A DNA stretch of 64,000 nucleotides from Zymoseptoria tritici IPO323 (lineage: Eukaryota; Ascomycota; Dothideomycetes; Mycosphaerellales; Mycosphaerellaceae), in NCBI RefSeq assembly GCF_000219625.1, contig NC_018214.1:434001-498000 (forward strand). The letters run 5' to 3'. The stretch's first letter is position 1. Each line of letters opens with the position of its first letter. The position numbers and the translations under genes were made by a program. Under the pieces are notes generated by a model. That model saw only the letters and a list, made by a program, of their open reading frames with translations, was not told where the DNA came from and did not search any database. Of this stretch, positions 10,926 to 21,263 are shown in pieces.

Positions 10926-12868
10926 ATGTCTGCCGGAGAAGAGGATCTCATCGATTACTCCGATGAGGAGCTCCAGCCGAACGAGGCCACGACCGGCGCC
11001 GTAGGCGCAAACGGCGAAGCAAAGAAGGGCGACCTCAGTGCCAACGGCGGCGCCGACAAGGCCAAAGGCAGCTACGTCGGTATTCACTCAACCAGTTTCC
11101 GCGACTTCCTCTTGAAGCCCGAGCTTCTCAAGGCCATCACCGACTGCGGTTTCGAGCATCCATCTGAGGGTTAGTCATCTCCATAAAATCGTCCTTAGAC
11201 CCCGCCATCGATACCACCCGAGCGAGCGAGGAGCGTCCGTCCATCTAGTCCATCCGAGCGGTCAAGTAAGAGAACTCGAAAAGAAGCAATGCATTGTCGA
11301 AGAGCGAACGCCTCAAGCGCAAAGCTCAAGCCCGCGATGTACCCGTGGCGCATTGGAGGGGTGTGAGAGCAGTGGTCTCGGCGACGAGAAGGCGCCATGT
11401 CTGTTGGGGAAAATGCAGAGAGAACATTGGTTTCATCCTGAAATTCTCGAGGACGCAAGGCACACGCAGCGGAGGGAACGTGGCGCTTCATACAAAGCAG
11501 GCGGCGAAAGCTCTTGCGACTTGGTGAATGGAGGACACATGCTCATCGACTACGGACGGACGCTCTGATCGCACTATTTTCGCGCATACACGATTTGGAC
11601 GAACACGCTCTAACATTATCGCTCCACAGTCCAACAAAACTGCATCCCACAGGCCATCCTGGGTACCGATGTTCTCTGCCAGGCAAAGTCCGGTCTCGGA
11701 AAGACAGCCGTCTTCGTTCTGTCCACCCTTCAGCAGATGGAGCCAGTCAACGGCGAAGTCAGCGTCCTGGTTCTGTGCCACACCCGCGAGTTGGCCTTCC
11801 AGATCAAGAACGAGTACATTCGCTTCAGCAAGTACATGCCGGAGGTGAAGACCGAGGTCTTCTACGGTGGTACCGATATCAAGGAGAATGAGAAGCTGTT
11901 GAAGAACAAGGAGACTCACCCGCACATTATCGTTGCCACCCCCGGTCGTCTCAACGCGCTCGTCAGGGAGAAGAAGCTGCGACTCGGCAGCGTGCAACGC
12001 TTCGTGTTGGATGAGTGTGACAAGATGCTCGACCAGATTGGTAAGTCCGAACATTCCCTGATGCCGTGTACAAATCGCTGACTTCCCACAGACATGCGCC
12101 GCGATGTGCAGGAGATCTTCCGCGCGACCCCACCCCAAAAGCAGGTCATGATGTTTTCGGCCACCCTGTCGCAGGCGGTTCGACCCATCTGCAAGAAGTT
12201 CATGCAGACTCCGCTCGAACTCTTCATCGACGACGAGAAGAAGCTTTCTCTGCACGGTCTCCAGCAGTACTACCTCAATAGCAAGGAGGATGAGAAGAAC
12301 CGCCGCCTGAATGATCTGCTCGATGAGTTGACCTACAATCAAGTCATCATCTTCGTCAAGACCAGCAACCGCGCGATCGAGCTGGACCGCCTCCTCCGCG
12401 AATGCAACTTCCCCTCGATCGCTGTCTACGGTCACCTCAACCAGGAGGAGCGGTGAGTGCATTGTGAAGCTTGATCGGACATTGGAACAACATACTGACG
12501 CCCATCATAGCATCAAGCGCTACCAGGCGTTCAAGAACTACGACAAGCGTATTTGTGTCAGCACCGACGTCTTCGGCCGTGGTATCGATATCGAGCGCAT
12601 CAACTTGGCCATCAACTACGACATGCCCGACTCTCCAACGAACCCTGGCGCTACCGACAAGGAGACTCTCAATCAGGCTGCTGACACCTACCTTCATCGC
12701 GTCGGTCGTGCTGGACGCTTCGGTACCAAGGGTGTGTCCATCAGCTTCGTCAGCTCAGAGCGCGACATGGAGGTGCTCAAGGCGATTGAGGCTCGTTTCG
12801 AGAAGAAGATTGACGAGTACCCCGAGGGTGGCCAGGGAACCATTCTCAAGGAGGGAGAGGAGGCTTGA
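10926..12868 (+). CDS. SUB2: ATP-dependent RNA helicase SUB2/UAP56
   Basis: Four exons (10926-11169, 11630-12040, 12092-12452, 12511-12868) give 457 aa. SUB2 is the DECD-box helicase of the spliceosome and TREX complex, acting in pre-mRNA splicing and mRNA export in the nucleus. Seen in order: Q-motif region (FEHPSEVQQ), motif [15 protein letters not shown], motif II DECD, motif III SAT, motif [10 protein letters not shown] and motif [12 protein letters not shown]. Intron 1 is 460 nt, far longer than the others (51 and 58 nt). Between NYDMPD and [12 protein letters not shown] there is an extra segment of about 15-17 residues ([16 protein letters not shown]) relative to the yeast and human proteins as I remember them. 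It is in frame and has no convincing splice sites. Confidence 0.96.
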
Positions 12869-13542
12869 GCACTTTCATCAAGGCAGCTGCTTGAATGACG
12901 TGCTCCAGACGAATGGCAATGGATCGAAGAGGGCTACGTGGGAATGGCGATTGATGACTGCTTTCTTGTCTCGAGCAGAATGATGTACTTTTAAGAAAAG
13001 CAACGACGCTTGATTCGCTTTGTGGTCCCAGTGATGATGCATGTGGTGGTTCGAACAAGAGTCTCCCCGTGATGGTATGGTGCCGAAGAGATGATCTTGT
13101 GACGCACGCACATGTCGATTACGTGCGCGGTATAAAGTGTTGTACAGGTTTCCGGACGTGTCTTCTGGTATCTCAACTTGGCCTGCGATTCGAACGGTGG
13201 AGGACGAGTCACTGGAGAGATGGCTCAGCAAGGTTGAGTCCTCGCTGAGATTCATGCGGGCACAAAATGACCTAATGTCGGTGCCTTCATCTCCTGCCCA
13301 TACTGTTTGAAGAGCCTCCCCATTAACGATATGTTTCGTATTCCATCGCAATCGGGGGCTCTCTCTGCTGGCAGAAGCAGCCGCCCGTCGCTAAATATGT
13401 CAGCCCATTGGGCGTTCCTTCCATACCGCAAGCCTCTTGGCACCACACCTCTCTCACGAATTTCGGACTGAACGACGACGAACATCAGAAAGGCAGCGAC
13501 GCCCTAACTAACCCCCGACAACAACAGTACATCGCCGCCAAC
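12869..13542. other. Intergenic, 0.7 kb
   Basis: SUB2 3' region and eL24 promoter/leader. A frame runs through the leader in phase with eL24 (from 13408), but conservation starts at 13543. No other feature seen. Confidence 0.5.
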
Positions 13543-14439
13543 ATGCGTACTTTCGACGATACCTTCTCTGGCCAGAAGATCTACCCTGGAAAGGTACGAT
13601 ATAGCCCTCTCCCGACCCAGCGCAACGCCCGGTCTTCGATTGCACGGAATCGATCAAAGCCGCCGCTACGAGTGTCATGTGTGTCAAATTGCTGGGAAAG
13701 ATGAAGGCCAAGAGCTCGTGAATAGAGGAGCTGCGCGATTGTCTGGTGGTGTCGAAAATGTCGCAGATTTGGGAATCGCGGATGGCGAAGATGGTGGTGA
13801 AGGATGAAGACATGGGACAAACAGCAGCACACACATGGCATTCGGAGCGGAGACTCGTTGGAAAGTGGACGTGAGAGCACATCGCTAACACGACCATCTA
13901 CAGGGCAAGCTCTTCGTCCGCTCCGACAGCAAGATCTTCCGCTTCCAGAACGGCAAGACCGAGTCTCTCTTCCTCCAGCGCAAGAACCCTCGTCGCATTG
14001 CATGGACCGTCCTCTGCAGACGCGCGCGGAGAAAGGGTATTTCTGAGGTACGATATGCCGCGATGGATTACTGCAATGCAGGGCAAGAGACTCACACACC
14101 CAACAGGAGCAAGCCAAGAGCCGCCGCCGCAAGCAAGTCAAGGCCCAGCGTGCCGTCGTTGGTGCTTCCCTCGATGTCATCAAGGAGCGCCGTTCTCAGA
14201 GGCCCGAGGCCCGCACTGCTGCCCGCGCAGAGGCTATCAAGGCTGGCAAGGAGAAGCGCTCCGCCGCCCAGAGCGTGAAGAAGGCCGAGAAGGCCAAGAC
14301 TGCCGCTGCCCATAGCACCGGACGGTATGTCGCACAGCGTCGAAAGTCACAAGCACCACCATACTGACTGTAATCTAGTGTCGTTGGCAAGCAGGGAGCA
14401 AAGGGTGCCGCACCAAAGGTCAAGGCCACCACCCGCTAA
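13543..14439 (+). CDS. RPL24: 60S ribosomal protein eL24
   Basis: Four exons (13543-13593, 13904-14047, 14107-14324, 14379-14439) give 157 aa. A structural protein of the large ribosomal subunit at the subunit interface. Seen: MRTFDDTFSGQKIYPGK, then GKLFVRSDSKIFRFQNGK and FLQRKNPRRIAWTV, all diagnostic, followed by the Lys/Ala/Arg-rich C-terminal helix. Intron 1 (310 nt) comes after only 17 codons, a layout common in fungal ribosomal-protein genes; introns 2 and 3 are 59 and 54 nt. I looked for a C/D-box snoRNA in intron 1 and saw none. Confidence 0.97.
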
Positions 14440-15342
14440 GTTCAAGTGGCAGTGGTTGATGTCTTCTGGTGAGCATGGGGATGCATTGGGATCATGAAAA
14501 GAGGTCCCCGAGACATGGCAATGCTGCGAACAGCTGCGGCTGGAATGAAAGCAGCGGAGTTTTAGGCTTGATAATTGCACCAACGAGGCTTTTCCTGTGC
14601 TGCCCCCTCCACTGACGCAATCGCATTTTGTACTTGAGCATGTACGGCACGGGTCCAAGAGGGTCGACAACACAGATTCTGTACAAGTGACCTGCTCGCT
14701 TTCTTGTACAATCCGCGAAGATGTTCAGCTCACTTGATATGTACACGGTTCCAAGATGTCGTGCCGAGTCTGCTTGTACAGCGCTGACCTCGTACTTATC
14801 TGGAGTACTGTATTGCTAAAGTACCTTCAGCTGCCAACAAGCCGTCGCGCAGTAATGGGCCCGGTGGCAAGCACTGTCTGTTGTGACTGTGAACGTAAGA
14901 TTGCCTTGGTCTGCGGCATTTCAACACTTCTCGTAGATCATGTGAAAATGCGGCTCCCAGCAGATTGGACCGACCCCTGCCCGGAGGTTTATCTTATCGG
15001 TAAGCGGATTGAAACTTTCCCAACTCCCGCTCGTGGGCAAGTGTCTCAAGCCGACAGGTTCACCTAAATTTTTCCTGCATCGCTCCTTCCTACTCTCTCA
15101 CCACAACACCTTGTGCTAGCCACGACTCTCCCCTCTTCCTCTCTCCATCTGCCTTTGACGGCCACGGCAGAACATCTTCTGCCACAGGCCATCAGACGCA
15201 GTTCGCACCGCCGGGCGCACCAGATCGCCGGTTTCAGCTGCTTATTCATAGAATTGCCCTCACCGAAAAGTTTCAGCGGCCTCCTTACGACCAAGACACA
15301 CCCACCGAGACTTCACCACCCTTTTCTCCCCGACCGAGGGCT
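14440..15342. promoter_or_regulatory. Elongation factor 3 upstream region, 0.9 kb
   Basis: Contains the eL24 3' region and the elongation factor 3 promoter. The last ~230 bp is C/T-rich (CTCTCCCCTCTTCCTCTC and similar), typical of strongly expressed fungal genes. No other gene seen. Confidence 0.55.
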
Positions 15343-18300
15343 ATGCCTCACCCCGAGTCGCCGCCAATGCAGCCCATCATGGTCTCCAGCAAGAGCGCTG
15401 CTCCGTCGCCCGACGACATCGCCGCCCTCAACAAGACGATTTACACCTCAAAGACCTCTCAGGAGTCGCTCGACGCCTCTTACGCGCTCACAGATGTTCT
15501 CCTGAACAGTGTGGGTGCTCGCGGACTTGCCGCCTATGGCGTCCTCGAAGAGGTTCTGAAGGCCGCTGGGGACAAAAAAACCGCACCCCGGAGAGAGGGC
15601 GCCATGTTCGCACTCGGCGCAATTTTTGAGCGTTTCCCGCCAAAAGCTCGTCTCAGCGAAGTCGTGTTCCTCCTCCAAGAACAAGCACTTCTCCCGTGTG
15701 CGCTGGATGCTCTCGCCGATCGAGGCTCCGCTGTGAAAGAAGGTGCCCGCTACGCGATCGACGCTCTCTACGGCCACCTCTCCTCCGAAGCGAGAGTCTA
15801 CGGCCTTCTTCCGGTCCTCCTTACTTATCTGCGCAAAAAGACCGGAAAATGGCAAGGCACAGTCGGTGCATTCGAGCTGATCGGACGCATGGCCGACGAT
15901 GCGAAGATGGGCATGGAGAGCAAAGAGGTGGAAGAGAACAAGGATGTGCTTCGCGAAGCACTCGGCAGACATTTGGCCACCATGATTCCGATCGTCGAGG
16001 CTGGCATGCACGATCTCAAGTCGGAAGTGTCAAAGCAGGCTATCAAATCCATGAACAGCATGACAGCGCTGTTGCAAAACGACGATGTCGCTCCACGAAT
16101 ACCCCTCCTGATCAAGAGCATGGAAGACCCAAGCGCTGAGGCGCAAAGAGCTGCGATCCACGCTCTAAGCCAGACAACTTTCGTCACGGTTGTGACATCT
16201 CCTGTTCTGGCTCTGCTCACACCACTCCTCGAGCGCTCGCTCAACACACCTACCACGCCGCAGGAGGTTCTACGTCAGACAGTCGTGGTCACCGAAAATT
16301 TGACCAAGCTCGTTCACGATCCTATCGAGGCTCGCGCTTTCTTGCCCAAGCTGAAGCCTGGTGTCCAGTCAGTACGTGACCGTGCATCGCTTCCAGAGGT
16401 CCGCGAGATTGGCCAGAGGGCGCTCGATGTCATCAACAAGGCTCTGGGCGAGGTCAAGTCTGGAGCTGAGGGACGTTCGTCTCAACCCATCGAGCGTACG
16501 CAGCCGGACGAGGTCGCTGCTCTTCTCGAGAAGGAGACCAAGCAGAACGGAGGCCTGCTCAACTACCCAGGCGACTCAGAGTTGTGGACACACGCGAAGA
16601 AGTTCATTTCAGAGTGTGTTGCCGAAGATGCCAACCAGCGCGTGCTCAACCGCGTGGTTCGCAATGTCGAGCCATACTTGCAGCCGCTGATGGACGACGG
16701 CAAAGCGACTGCTGTCGCGCAGTCTGTCCTCTCGTTCTACACCGCCGAGGATACTCGCAAGTACGGTGTGCCAGAGAAGGAAGATGACGGAGAGGTTGAG
16801 ATTGTCAATGCAAACTTCTCCCTCGGATACGGAGGAATGCTGTTGCTCTCTCACACCAACCTGCGTCTGCTCAAGGGCCACAGATACGGCCTCTGCGGTC
16901 GCAACGGTGCCGGAAAATCGACTCTGATGCGTTCTATCGCGACTGGCAAGCTCGATGGCTTCCCTCCTCAGGATGAGGTCAAGACCTGCTTCGTTGAGCA
17001 CAACCAGGGTGAGGATGCTGAGATCACAATTCTGGAGTACTGTCTCAAGGACCCCGACATCAAGAGCGAGGGCAAGGAGCGCATTTCCGCCGTCTTGGAG
17101 GAGGTCGGCTTCAGCTCTGGACCCGAAGGCCGGCAACAGCAAAAAGTTGGTAGTCTGTCCGGTGGATGGAAGATGAAGCTGGCCTTGGCTAGAGCCATGT
17201 TGATGCGCGCCGACGTGTTCCTGCTCGACGAACCTACCAACCATTTGGATGTTGCCAACGTCAAGTGGCTGCAGGACTACCTCAAGACTCACACCGACAT
17301 CAGCTCGCTGATCGTCTCTCACGACTCTGCTTTCCTCGACGAGGTCTGCACTGACGTCTACAACTACGAGAACAAGAAGCTTGTCCACTACAAGGGCAAC
17401 CTCGCTGATTTGGTCAAGGTTCGCCCAGAGGCCAAGAGCTACTACACCCTCAGCGCATCCCAGGTGCAGTTCAAATTCCCGCCACCTGGAATCCTCACCG
17501 GTGTCAAGTCCAACACTCGTGCCATCCTTCGCATGACCAACTGCACATACACATATCCCGGAGCAACAAAGCCCAACTTGTTCGAGGTCAGCGGCGCTCT
17601 CACTCTTAGCAGCAGAGTTGCTATCATCGGACCCAACGGAGCCGGAAAATCAACTCTGATCAAGGTCCTCACTGGCGAGACTGTGCCACAGCAGGGCAAA
17701 GTCGAGAAGCATCCCAACTTGCGTATCGGATACATCAAGCAGCACGCCCTGGAGCACGTCGAGATGCACATGGAGAAGACGCCAAACCAGTACCTTCAAT
17801 GGCGTTACGCCAACGGTGACGATCGCGAAGTGCTCATGAAGCAGACCCGTGTGTTGACCGAGGAAGACAAGGCGCAGATGGCGAAGTTTATCCAGCTTCC
17901 CGATGGCAACGGTGCTCGTCAGATCGAGGCTCTCATCGGTCGACAAAAGTACAAGAAGAGTTTCCAGTACGAGGTGAAGTGGGTGAATTGGCTGCCCAAG
18001 CACAACACCATGATCTCGCGTGAGACTCTTCTCGAGTACGGCTTCCAGAAGCTCATCCAGGAGTTCGACGATCACGAGGCCAGCAGAGAAGGTCTTGGTT
18101 TCCGTACTCTTGAGCCAAAGGTCATTTCCAAGCACTTTGAAGATATCGGTCTCGACCCGGAGATTGCCAACCACAACGAGATCAGCGGTCTGTCTGGTGG
18201 TCAGAAGGTCAAGGTCGTGCTTGCTGGTGCCATGTGGTGAGTCAACCGAGGTCTTCATATCGAGGTTTCAAAACACTAACATCAGTCTCAGGAACAACCC

Positions 18301-18784
18301 CCATCTCCTCGTCCTCGACGAACCGACCAACTTCTTGGATCGTGACTCCCTCGGCGGTCTCGCGGTCGCCATCCGCGACTACAAGGGTGGTGTTGTAATG
18401 ATCTCTCACAACGAAGAATTCGTCGGCGCCCTCTGTCCCGAACAATGGCACGTCGATGCTGGACGCCTCACCCAAAAGGGCCACCTCGCCGTGTCTCTTG
18501 ACCGCTTCGAGGACTCTCGTCCAGGTTCATCCGCCGTCTCATCCGCCGCTCCTTCCACAGCCGTCAGCTCCGCTGCGCCGTCCACGAACGGCACTCCCAT
18601 CGGATCCGGCGCTCAGAGCGAAGCGGAGGATGGAGGTGACATGAAGTTCCGCGCGAGGAAAAAGAAAAAGTTGACGCGTGCCCAACAGAAGGAGCGCGAG
18701 GTGCGTCGTCGGCTGAGGCATATCGAGTGGCTGAACAGCCCCAAGGGTACGCCGCATCCTCCGGACACGGATGACGAGGCGTAA
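15343..18784 (+). CDS. Translation elongation factor 3 (EF-3)
   Basis: Exon 1 15343-18236 and exon 2 18292-18784 (55-nt intron splitting a Trp codon) give 1128 aa. EF-3 is the fungus-specific cytosolic ABC ATPase that clears deacyl-tRNA from the ribosomal E site. Seen: N-terminal HEAT-like helices (to about residue 330); ABC1 with Walker A GRNGAGKST (about 518), signature LSGGWKMKLALARAM and LLDEPTNHLD; ABC2 with GPNGAGKST (about 763); the chromodomain-like insertion FQYEVKWVNWLPKHN (about 870-905); signature LSGGQKVKVVLAGAMW; LVLDEPTNFLD after the intron. The tail is Lys/Arg-rich and ends TDDEA. It is about 70 residues longer than the yeast protein; later ATGs (for example MQPIMVSS) could be the real start. 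Confidence 0.97.
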
Positions 18785-19970
18785 GCCTGTTATGATGTTA
18801 CATGGCGGGGTGCTTGGCGCGGAGATGGATCTGTGCTTGGACTTGCGTTGCTGAAGAGAGCATGGATTATCCGGGAGGCGTTGAGGTGTTTTCTACTGCG
18901 AGGGCGGACCCCTGAAAAGTGCATTTCTCTGGCGTTCTTCCTTCTCTTTGCGCTGATGATTTGCGCGGGTTCTGGCTATAGACGGGATAGATCGGATGGT
19001 GGTCGAGAAAGATCCTGCGGGATTTATGAAAGAGTTTGGTTGAATAGGCTTCATAGAAGTCGTTCGGACCTAGATGCAGAGGATAAAGAGAATACCCCGA
19101 GCTATTACTGTTTGCCAGACAAATCCATCATCTTCCACACAAATTTATTCAGTGTACAGATATTGTCCTCACGTATCTGGCTGTTCTCGATGTTGGTTAC
19201 ACGAATGCGACCCATGGTCACTTGGCTGGAGCGGCTGGAGCGTCGCACGGGAAACTCGGGCAGTATCCCGACTTCACGTCTTTGCATCCTTCAGCAACGA
19301 TCCTCCACACATCATGTGCGACGTCTTCCAGCATGCGGCGCTCTCCGACGTATCAGATTAAGTGGCATCGCTTCCTTCATAGTCACGATCTCCACCGGAT
19401 CTCCGCTTGAAGTGATACAGGCTGCAGTTGAATATGCTTTGCTGGAGACCCAAGTCGACATTGACATTGCTGAACTTGCAAGACGAAAAGAACATCAAAA
19501 ATGCTCAGAAAGCATTGTCACCTAAAGCTGAGCTCGCTCCACAATTGGAATGGATACAGCCGTGTACGACGTCGTACTCAGACACACGGGAAGATATACC
19601 ATGACTTGACCAGTCTTGCGGCTGGCAGCTGCTGTGTCCACATTCCAGTGTTGACCGGTTCTGCACAAACATGTTCAAGATCGTCGGGCAGAAGTTCAGC
19701 CGTCGACAGCGTGTCACTCAGGAATTCGAAGGAGATGCACCAGGGTTTGAACGGTGTTGCGAGGCTATAAGCTACGGTGCTCACGCATCGACGGTTGACA
19801 GGCTGTGCAGAACTGGATGGACCTGATCTCCTCGTACGGCCGTCGTCGCAAAGCTGAGCTCGTTGCACAGGAATGACTTCCGGACGACAACATTGCAACT
19901 CTCGGGATCATTGGAGGATTCGGACCCATATCTACGAGGCCAAAAGCTACTGTGCTCGCATACCAACCAG

Positions 19971-20049
19971 CATTTGACCGCTCTCGACGAGCTGAAAATC
20001 GTGTTGCACCAACCTTTGACCGGTCTCAAAGAGCTGGAAATTGCAGCAC
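19971..20049. repeat. Imperfect ~38-bp direct repeat
   Basis: Copies begin at 19971 and 20013 (42-bp period) and share TTTGACCG, a CTC core, GAGCTG, AAAT and a GCAC end. They are the clearest pair of the degenerate repeats in this region. Confidence 0.6.
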
Positions 20050-20156
20050 TCATTGACGAAGACTCTCCGTATACCCACCGGTCAGCTATGCACGAGGCTC
20101 TCTCCCGGGAGTCATGACGATGCCCAGAAGATGGCCCAGCGGTGTGGAAAATCACA

Positions 20157-20164
20157 TATAAAAG
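20157..20164 (+). promoter_or_regulatory. TATA box of the small secreted protein gene
   Basis: TATAAAAG lies 140 bp before the ATG at 20297 and is followed by a C/T- and C/A-rich leader. This suits a strongly inducible gene. Placement relative to the transcription start is inferred. Confidence 0.5.
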
Positions 20165-20296
20165 AAGAGAACCTCCCTCTCTCCTTCAACTCTCCACAAC
20201 TCAAGCAAACACCCTACAATCATCTCCAAAGTCAACCACTCAACCACCAAAACCAAACCCAACAACCTTTCATCCAAAACCACCACCACCGCCAAC

Positions 20297-20611
20297 ATGA
20301 ACTTCTTCACCACCACCCTCATCGCCCTCTTCGCCGCCGGCGCTCTCGCTGCCCCAGCCGAACTGGAAGCCCGCGCTGACTGCGGCGTCATCCTCCCCGC
20401 CTGCAATGGTGGCAACATCGTCGGCAAGACCGACTGCCGCTGCAACGGCCAGGTCGCTCCTTGCGACCTCTGGCAGTGCCCCGGAACCACCAACAACGTC
20501 GTGAGTCGTGATTGAGCTGTTGGCTCCGGTCGGTGAAGGATACTTGCTGATCATTTTCGTGATATACAGATGGCTTGCGGCCAGGAGGGAACTGGATGTG
20601 TCTGGCTTTAG
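20297..20611 (+). CDS. Small cysteine-rich secreted protein (81 aa), effector-like
   Basis: Exon 1 20297-20500 and exon 2 20570-20611 (69-nt intron, GTGAGT...GATATACAG) give 81 aa. The N-terminus MNFFTTTLIALFAAGALAAP is a clear signal peptide, followed by a short stretch with a Kex2-like LEAR. The mature part of about 54-60 residues holds eight cysteines, enough for four disulfides. The second exon supplies the last two cysteines (MACGQEGTGCVWL), which supports the splice. I recognise no named family. Length, secretion and cysteine content match fungal effectors or antimicrobial-type proteins; that role is inference. The TATA box and leader upstream support expression. Confidence 0.82.
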
Positions 20612-20896
20612 ATGCCCAGGAGGATGGCCTGCCTTCCTGCCTCACTTTTTCCAAGACAAGATCAAAAGACAAAGAGGAATTGAGGGAAAGGGGGGAGCAT
20701 TGTCTCCATGAGAGGATGAGAGAGAAGAGTGTACTTGCATTTTTGAGTTTCTGATAGGCCTACTCAGAGTTCACAGTCGTTACTAGATCGAATGTCCTTT
20801 GCTGCACTTACCGTCCGTCCCCTTATTGTCGTCGTTGACAATCATTCAAGATACCAGTATAAGGTAGTGAGATTTGATCATGACTGTGACATGATG

Positions 20897-21010
20897 TTGA
20901 CACGCTGATGAGGACTTCGACACGCTTATATATTCTGTCTGACACGCATTTAAAAGTTTGACACGCCTTCAACAAATTTGACACGGCTTTGATGCTTGAC
21001 ACAGACACTG
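20897..21010. repeat. Array of GACAC motifs at about 20-bp spacing
   Basis: GACAC cores start at 20899, 20919, 20941, 20960, 20980, 20998 and 21004. Most sit in the context TTGACACGC. The spacing of 18-22 bp is about two helical turns. It lies between the secreted-protein gene and the 3' end of the transporter gene and encodes nothing visible. Confidence 0.65.
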
Positions 21011-21103
21011 GCTAGCTTCCGCTCTCGCCGAGCCAACTAGAGGAGAGGCATACAGCAGCAAGCCCAGCACAGATGCAACGGAACGATATGTAGTGGTTGA
21101 AAC

Positions 21104-21133
21104 TTCGCAATATATTCATTCGCAATATATTCA
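21104..21133. repeat. Perfect 15-bp tandem duplication
   Basis: TTCGCAATATATTCA occurs twice back to back (21104-21118, 21119-21133). Confidence 0.85.
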
Positions 21134-21216
21134 AGGTTTTCTGTCGTTCATATCAAGTGCACTGCAAAATCATGCTGTAAATCAAAGGGTATCAATCCTG
21201 CCCACATGCCAGCCAG

Positions 21217-21241
21217 CCAACCAACCCAACCCAACCCAACC
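21217..21241. repeat. CCAAC pentanucleotide repeat
   Basis: About five units of CCAAC just downstream of the transporter stop codon (minus-strand gene), so probably in its 3' untranslated region. It is not the fungal telomere repeat. Confidence 0.8.
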
Positions 21242-21263
21242 ACATCCCTTCCGTCCAGAATGC

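Larger units (their letters stand above)
18785..20296. other. Intergenic, 1.5 kb, with degenerate repeats
   Basis: Between EF-3 and the small secreted protein. A 230-codon frame at 18833-19525 lacks domain content and I do not accept it. From about 19519 to 20050 short phrases recur (AGCTGAGCTCG, TTGACCGG, AAAGCTACTGTGCTC), suggesting a decayed repetitive element. Confidence 0.5.

Noticed and set aside
11488..12462. 324-codon frame antisense to SUB2
   Set aside because: Lies exactly opposite conserved helicase exons and runs across its introns; a codon-bias shadow.
13047..13060. GGTTCGAAC B-box-like sequence downstream of SUB2
   Set aside because: No A-box at the right distance and no cloverleaf.
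13594..13903. snoRNA in the long first intron of the eL24 gene
   Set aside because: No C-box/D-box pair or H/ACA signature found by eye.
16609..17388. 259-codon frame antisense to EF-3
   Set aside because: Mirrors the ABC1 coding strand; Leu/Val/Glu-rich pattern typical of antisense of biased genes.
18833..19525. 230-codon plus-strand frame downstream of EF-3
   Set aside because: No domain, odd composition, starts within the presumed EF-3 3' region and overlaps degenerate repeats; more likely chance.
21217..21241. CCAAC repeats as interstitial telomere
   Set aside because: The unit is CCAAC, not CCCTAA; simple pentanucleotide repeat.
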